From: Ferrimonas sp044433165
GTDB taxonomy: Bacteria > Pseudomonadota > Gammaproteobacteria > Enterobacterales > Shewanellaceae
Assembly (NCBI GenBank): GCA_044433165.1
Contig: JAWXTX010000054.1
Coordinates: 1-16,886 of the forward strand
Reading direction: 5' to 3'
Length of the DNA stretch: 16,886 bases
The notes under the pieces were generated by a model. That model had not been told where the DNA came from. It did no database searches and saw only the letters and a program-made list of their open reading frames with translations. The position numbers were made by a program, and so were the translations under genes. Below are positions 15,208-16,886 of this stretch, piece by piece. Within the stretch, counting starts at the first letter, position 1, and each line of letters opens with the position of its first letter.

Positions 15208-16176
15208 TTAAATCGAAGCTGGGGAAAGTGGTTTATTCGCAAACCATTGTTTTGCTAATGCAACCCGTTGCTCAACGGAGTAGCGCTGCTCTGGTAGTGC
15301 TTCAATGTGGCGCAACCGAGGTAATAAACCTTGATTGTTCGCCGTTTGAATCGCCAACCCTGGGCGCGCATTGAGCTCAAGTAAAAGCGGGCCTCGGATT
15401 CTGTCTAAGACCATATCGGTACCTAAGTAACCCAACCCAGACATTTCGTAGCAGCCAGCCGCTAAATGCAGCAACCGCTCCCAATGAGGAACTTGTAAGT
15501 TAAATAAATCTTGTTGGGTATCAGGATGATGGGTTACCGGAAGGTTATGCTGTACCGCACGGATCCCTTGGCCGGTAGCCAGATCAACGCCAACACCAAC
15601 CGCTCCTTGGTGTAGATTGGCTTTGCCATCAGAGGCCGCTGTTGATAATCGCAACATGCCCATAATAGGAAAGCCTTTAAATACAATTAAGCGGATATCT
15701 GGCACGCCTTCAAATGAGTAGCCTTCAAATATGGGATCAAATTGAATGAGTGCTTCAATAACTGCTACGTCATTTTTACCGCCTAAAGAAAATAACCCAG
15801 CAAGGATATTAGAGCAGTGACGTTGCATATCCAATAAGGTGATCTCTTCTCCAGAAGGTTTAAAGTAGCGCCCATCAAGCACCTTTGTTATTACTAAAAT
15901 GCCTTTCCCCCCAGAACCTTGTGCTGGCTTAATGCAAAAGCCGGCTTGCCCAGCAACCCGATCAGCAATTTCTTGAATTTCATGCTGCTCATGGATCACC
16001 GAGATAAGATCGGGGGTCGCAATATTGGCGTCTAGGGCTAATTTTTTCGTAATAAGCTTATTATCGACCTGCTTATATAATTGGCGTGGATTATAACGGC
16101 CAATATAAGAGATATTGCGCTGGTTCATCCCCATGATCCCGCGCTGTCGTAATGTAAATGGGTTAGCAAAGGCCAT
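15208..16176 (-). CDS. Alpha-L-glutamate ligase-like ATP-grasp protein (RimK-related)
   Basis: ATP-grasp ligase of 322 residues belonging to the RimK-related group that accompanies the 7TM inactive-transglutaminase proteins. Visible elements: a conserved N-terminal block MGMNQRNISYIGRYNPR, the nucleotide-binding lysine and glycine loop KPAQGSGGKG (83-92), substrate/metal strand PDIRLIVFKGFPIMGMLR (159-176), GTDMVLD and the magnesium-binding LLELNARPGL (265-274). It should form an amide or peptide bond using ATP with an amino acid such as glutamate; the acceptor is unknown. Its ATG overlaps the stop of the upstream gene (TAATG), with AAGGAG 5 nt before, so the two are translationally coupled and probably act together. 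A third partner, a RimB/retropepsin-like zinc protease, often lies upstream but is outside the window. Confidence 0.88.
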   Translation of the reverse strand: MAFANPFTLRQRGIMGMNQRNISYIGRYNPRQLYKQVDNKLITKKLALDANIATPDLISVIHEQHEIQEIADRVAGQAGFCIKPAQGSGGKGILVITKVLDGRYFKPSGEEITLLDMQRHCSNILAGLFSLGGKNDVAVIEALIQFDPIFEGYSFEGVPDIRLIVFKGFPIMGMLRLSTAASDGKANLHQGAVGVGVDLATGQGIRAVQHNLPVTHHPDTQQDLFNLQVPHWERLLHLAAGCYEMSGLGYLGTDMVLDRIRGPLLLELNARPGLAIQTANNQGLLPRLRHIEALPEQRYSVEQRVALAKQWFANKPLSPASI

Positions 16177-16886
16177 TACTGCTCCTTAGCTAAAGGGGCA
16201 AATCGGCGCAGTTCCAATAGGCGATAGCCGGTGTATTGACCCATCAACAAGATCAGCGCCAGAATCACTAAATGGATGCCTAAAAAGTTGTAGGCCCAGT
16301 GGCGAACCAAATCATTATCCATTGCGAGGTAGGTTAATACCGCCACTAATAAGGAGCCACCACCTTGGATAAATACCTGCTGAGCGCCTTCTTCTTCCCA
16401 TAAAATGGACATACGCTCAATGGTCCACGCTAAAATAATCATTGGGAAGAAGGTAATGGTTAGCCCTTCCGTTAAGCCTAAGTTATAGGCCAATAACGTA
16501 AAGCCAGCGATGATCCCAAGAACAACAATTACAACGGCAGAGATCCTTGATATCAGCAATAAATTAAGCCGAGATAAGTAGCCGCGGATCAAGAGCCCAC
16601 AGGCCACAATGAGTAAGAAGCCCACCAGTCCCGTTAATAGTTTGGTTTGGATAAAAGCCAAAGCGATAAGGACCGGCATAAAAGTGCCAGAGGTTTTAAT
16701 GCCGATCAGTACGCGCAGCATTACAACAACCAAAACACCAATGGGAATTAAAAATAGCCCACGTAATAGCGCTTGCTCTTCAAGCGGTAACTTATAAAGC
16801 GACAGGGCGTTCTCTGCCATCATATCAATGGCAGTGGCGAGCGCCGGTCGCGTTTCTTTGATGATTGAGAAGCTGACTTTCGATTG
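16176..16886 (-). CDS. Inactive transglutaminase fused to seven TM helices, C-terminal part (cut by window end)
   Basis: The frame stays open from the window end through the internal ATG at 16823. The 21 residues before that ATG (QSKVSFSIIKETRPALATAI followed by D) continue the protein, so the true start lies beyond 16886 and the internal ATG is not a start. The visible 236 residues are mostly membrane: seven hydrophobic segments, including LFLIPIGVLVVVMLRVLIGI, LLTGLVGFLLIVACGLLIRG, ISAVVIVVLGIIAGFTLLAY and FLGIHLVILALILLMGQYTG. This matches the 7TM module of the 'inactive transglutaminase fused to 7 transmembrane helices' family, whose periplasmic transglutaminase-like domain would be in the missing N-terminal part. 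Its stop overlaps the start of the RimK-like ligase gene, the normal arrangement. Function is unknown; it probably modifies or presents the ligase's target at the membrane (inference). Confidence 0.85.
   Translation of the reverse strand, partial: QSKVSFSIIKETRPALATAIDMMAENALSLYKLPLEEQALLRGLFLIPIGVLVVVMLRVLIGIKTSGTFMPVLIALAFIQTKLLTGLVGFLLIVACGLLIRGYLSRLNLLLISRISAVVIVVLGIIAGFTLLAYNLGLTEGLTITFFPMIILAWTIERMSILWEEEGAQQVFIQGGGSLLVAVLTYLAMDNDLVRHWAYNFLGIHLVILALILLMGQYTGYRLLELRRFAPLAKEQ

Noticed and set aside
16176..16823. Reading the last gene as a complete 215-residue membrane protein starting at 16823.
   Set aside because: The frame stays open to the window end and its upstream residues look coding; the family has a large domain before the 7TM part, so the gene is truncated by the window.

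Overview
The window comes from a moderately AT-rich gammaproteobacterium. FadR, PrkA/YeaG, YeaH, SpoVR/YcgB, Fe-superoxide dismutase and monothiol glutaredoxin all look very close to their E. coli/Vibrio orthologues, and the fadR-nhaB and fadR-ycgB neighbourhoods match the enteric/vibrio arrangement. The combination of AlsT, a KefB-type antiporter, a DUF4124 protein and the RimK-like/7TM pair suggests a marine or Vibrio/Aeromonas-like lineage. A hydrogenase-maturation homologue hints at an H2-metabolising relative; a diazotroph such as Celerinatantimonas is only a guess. Identifications rest on remembered family sequences, because no search was run.

Layout. Positions 1-269 hold the 5' end of nhaB (minus), divergent from fadR (689-1408, plus). 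fadR converges within 5 bp on a three-gene minus-strand operon, prkA/yeaG - yeaH - ycgB/spoVR (6151 to 1414), a conserved stress and starvation module. Next come sodB (minus) with a strong terminator and, divergently, grxD (plus) with its own terminator. An unrecognised lipoprotein gene (7741-8844) follows. The plus-strand pair folD (8983-9849) and a degenerate NiFe-hydrogenase large-subunit-like gene of the HupK/HoxV type (9971-10912) ends at a bidirectional terminator with a perfect 16-bp stem, shared with a convergent KefB/YbaL-like antiporter (10991-12583). After a 553-bp gap come a DUF4124 protein (plus), a convergent AlsT-type alanine/Na+ symporter (minus), and a translationally coupled minus-strand pair, a 7TM inactive-transglutaminase protein (cut by the window end) and a RimK-like ATP-grasp ligase.

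Most of the window is housekeeping or stress physiology: fatty-acid regulation, PrkA stress signalling, superoxide removal, Fe-S trafficking and ion transport. The part worth a second look is folD-hupK. The hupK-like protein keeps the hydrogenase large-subunit layout but only one cysteine of each metal-binding CxxC pair, as expected of a maturation scaffold. It stands apart from any hydrogenase structural or hyp gene, beside a FolD that does not look like the usual gammaproteobacterial one. FolD makes 10-formyl-THF, the substrate HypX uses to make the CO ligand of NiFe hydrogenases in air, so a one-carbon-to-hydrogenase link is a testable inference.
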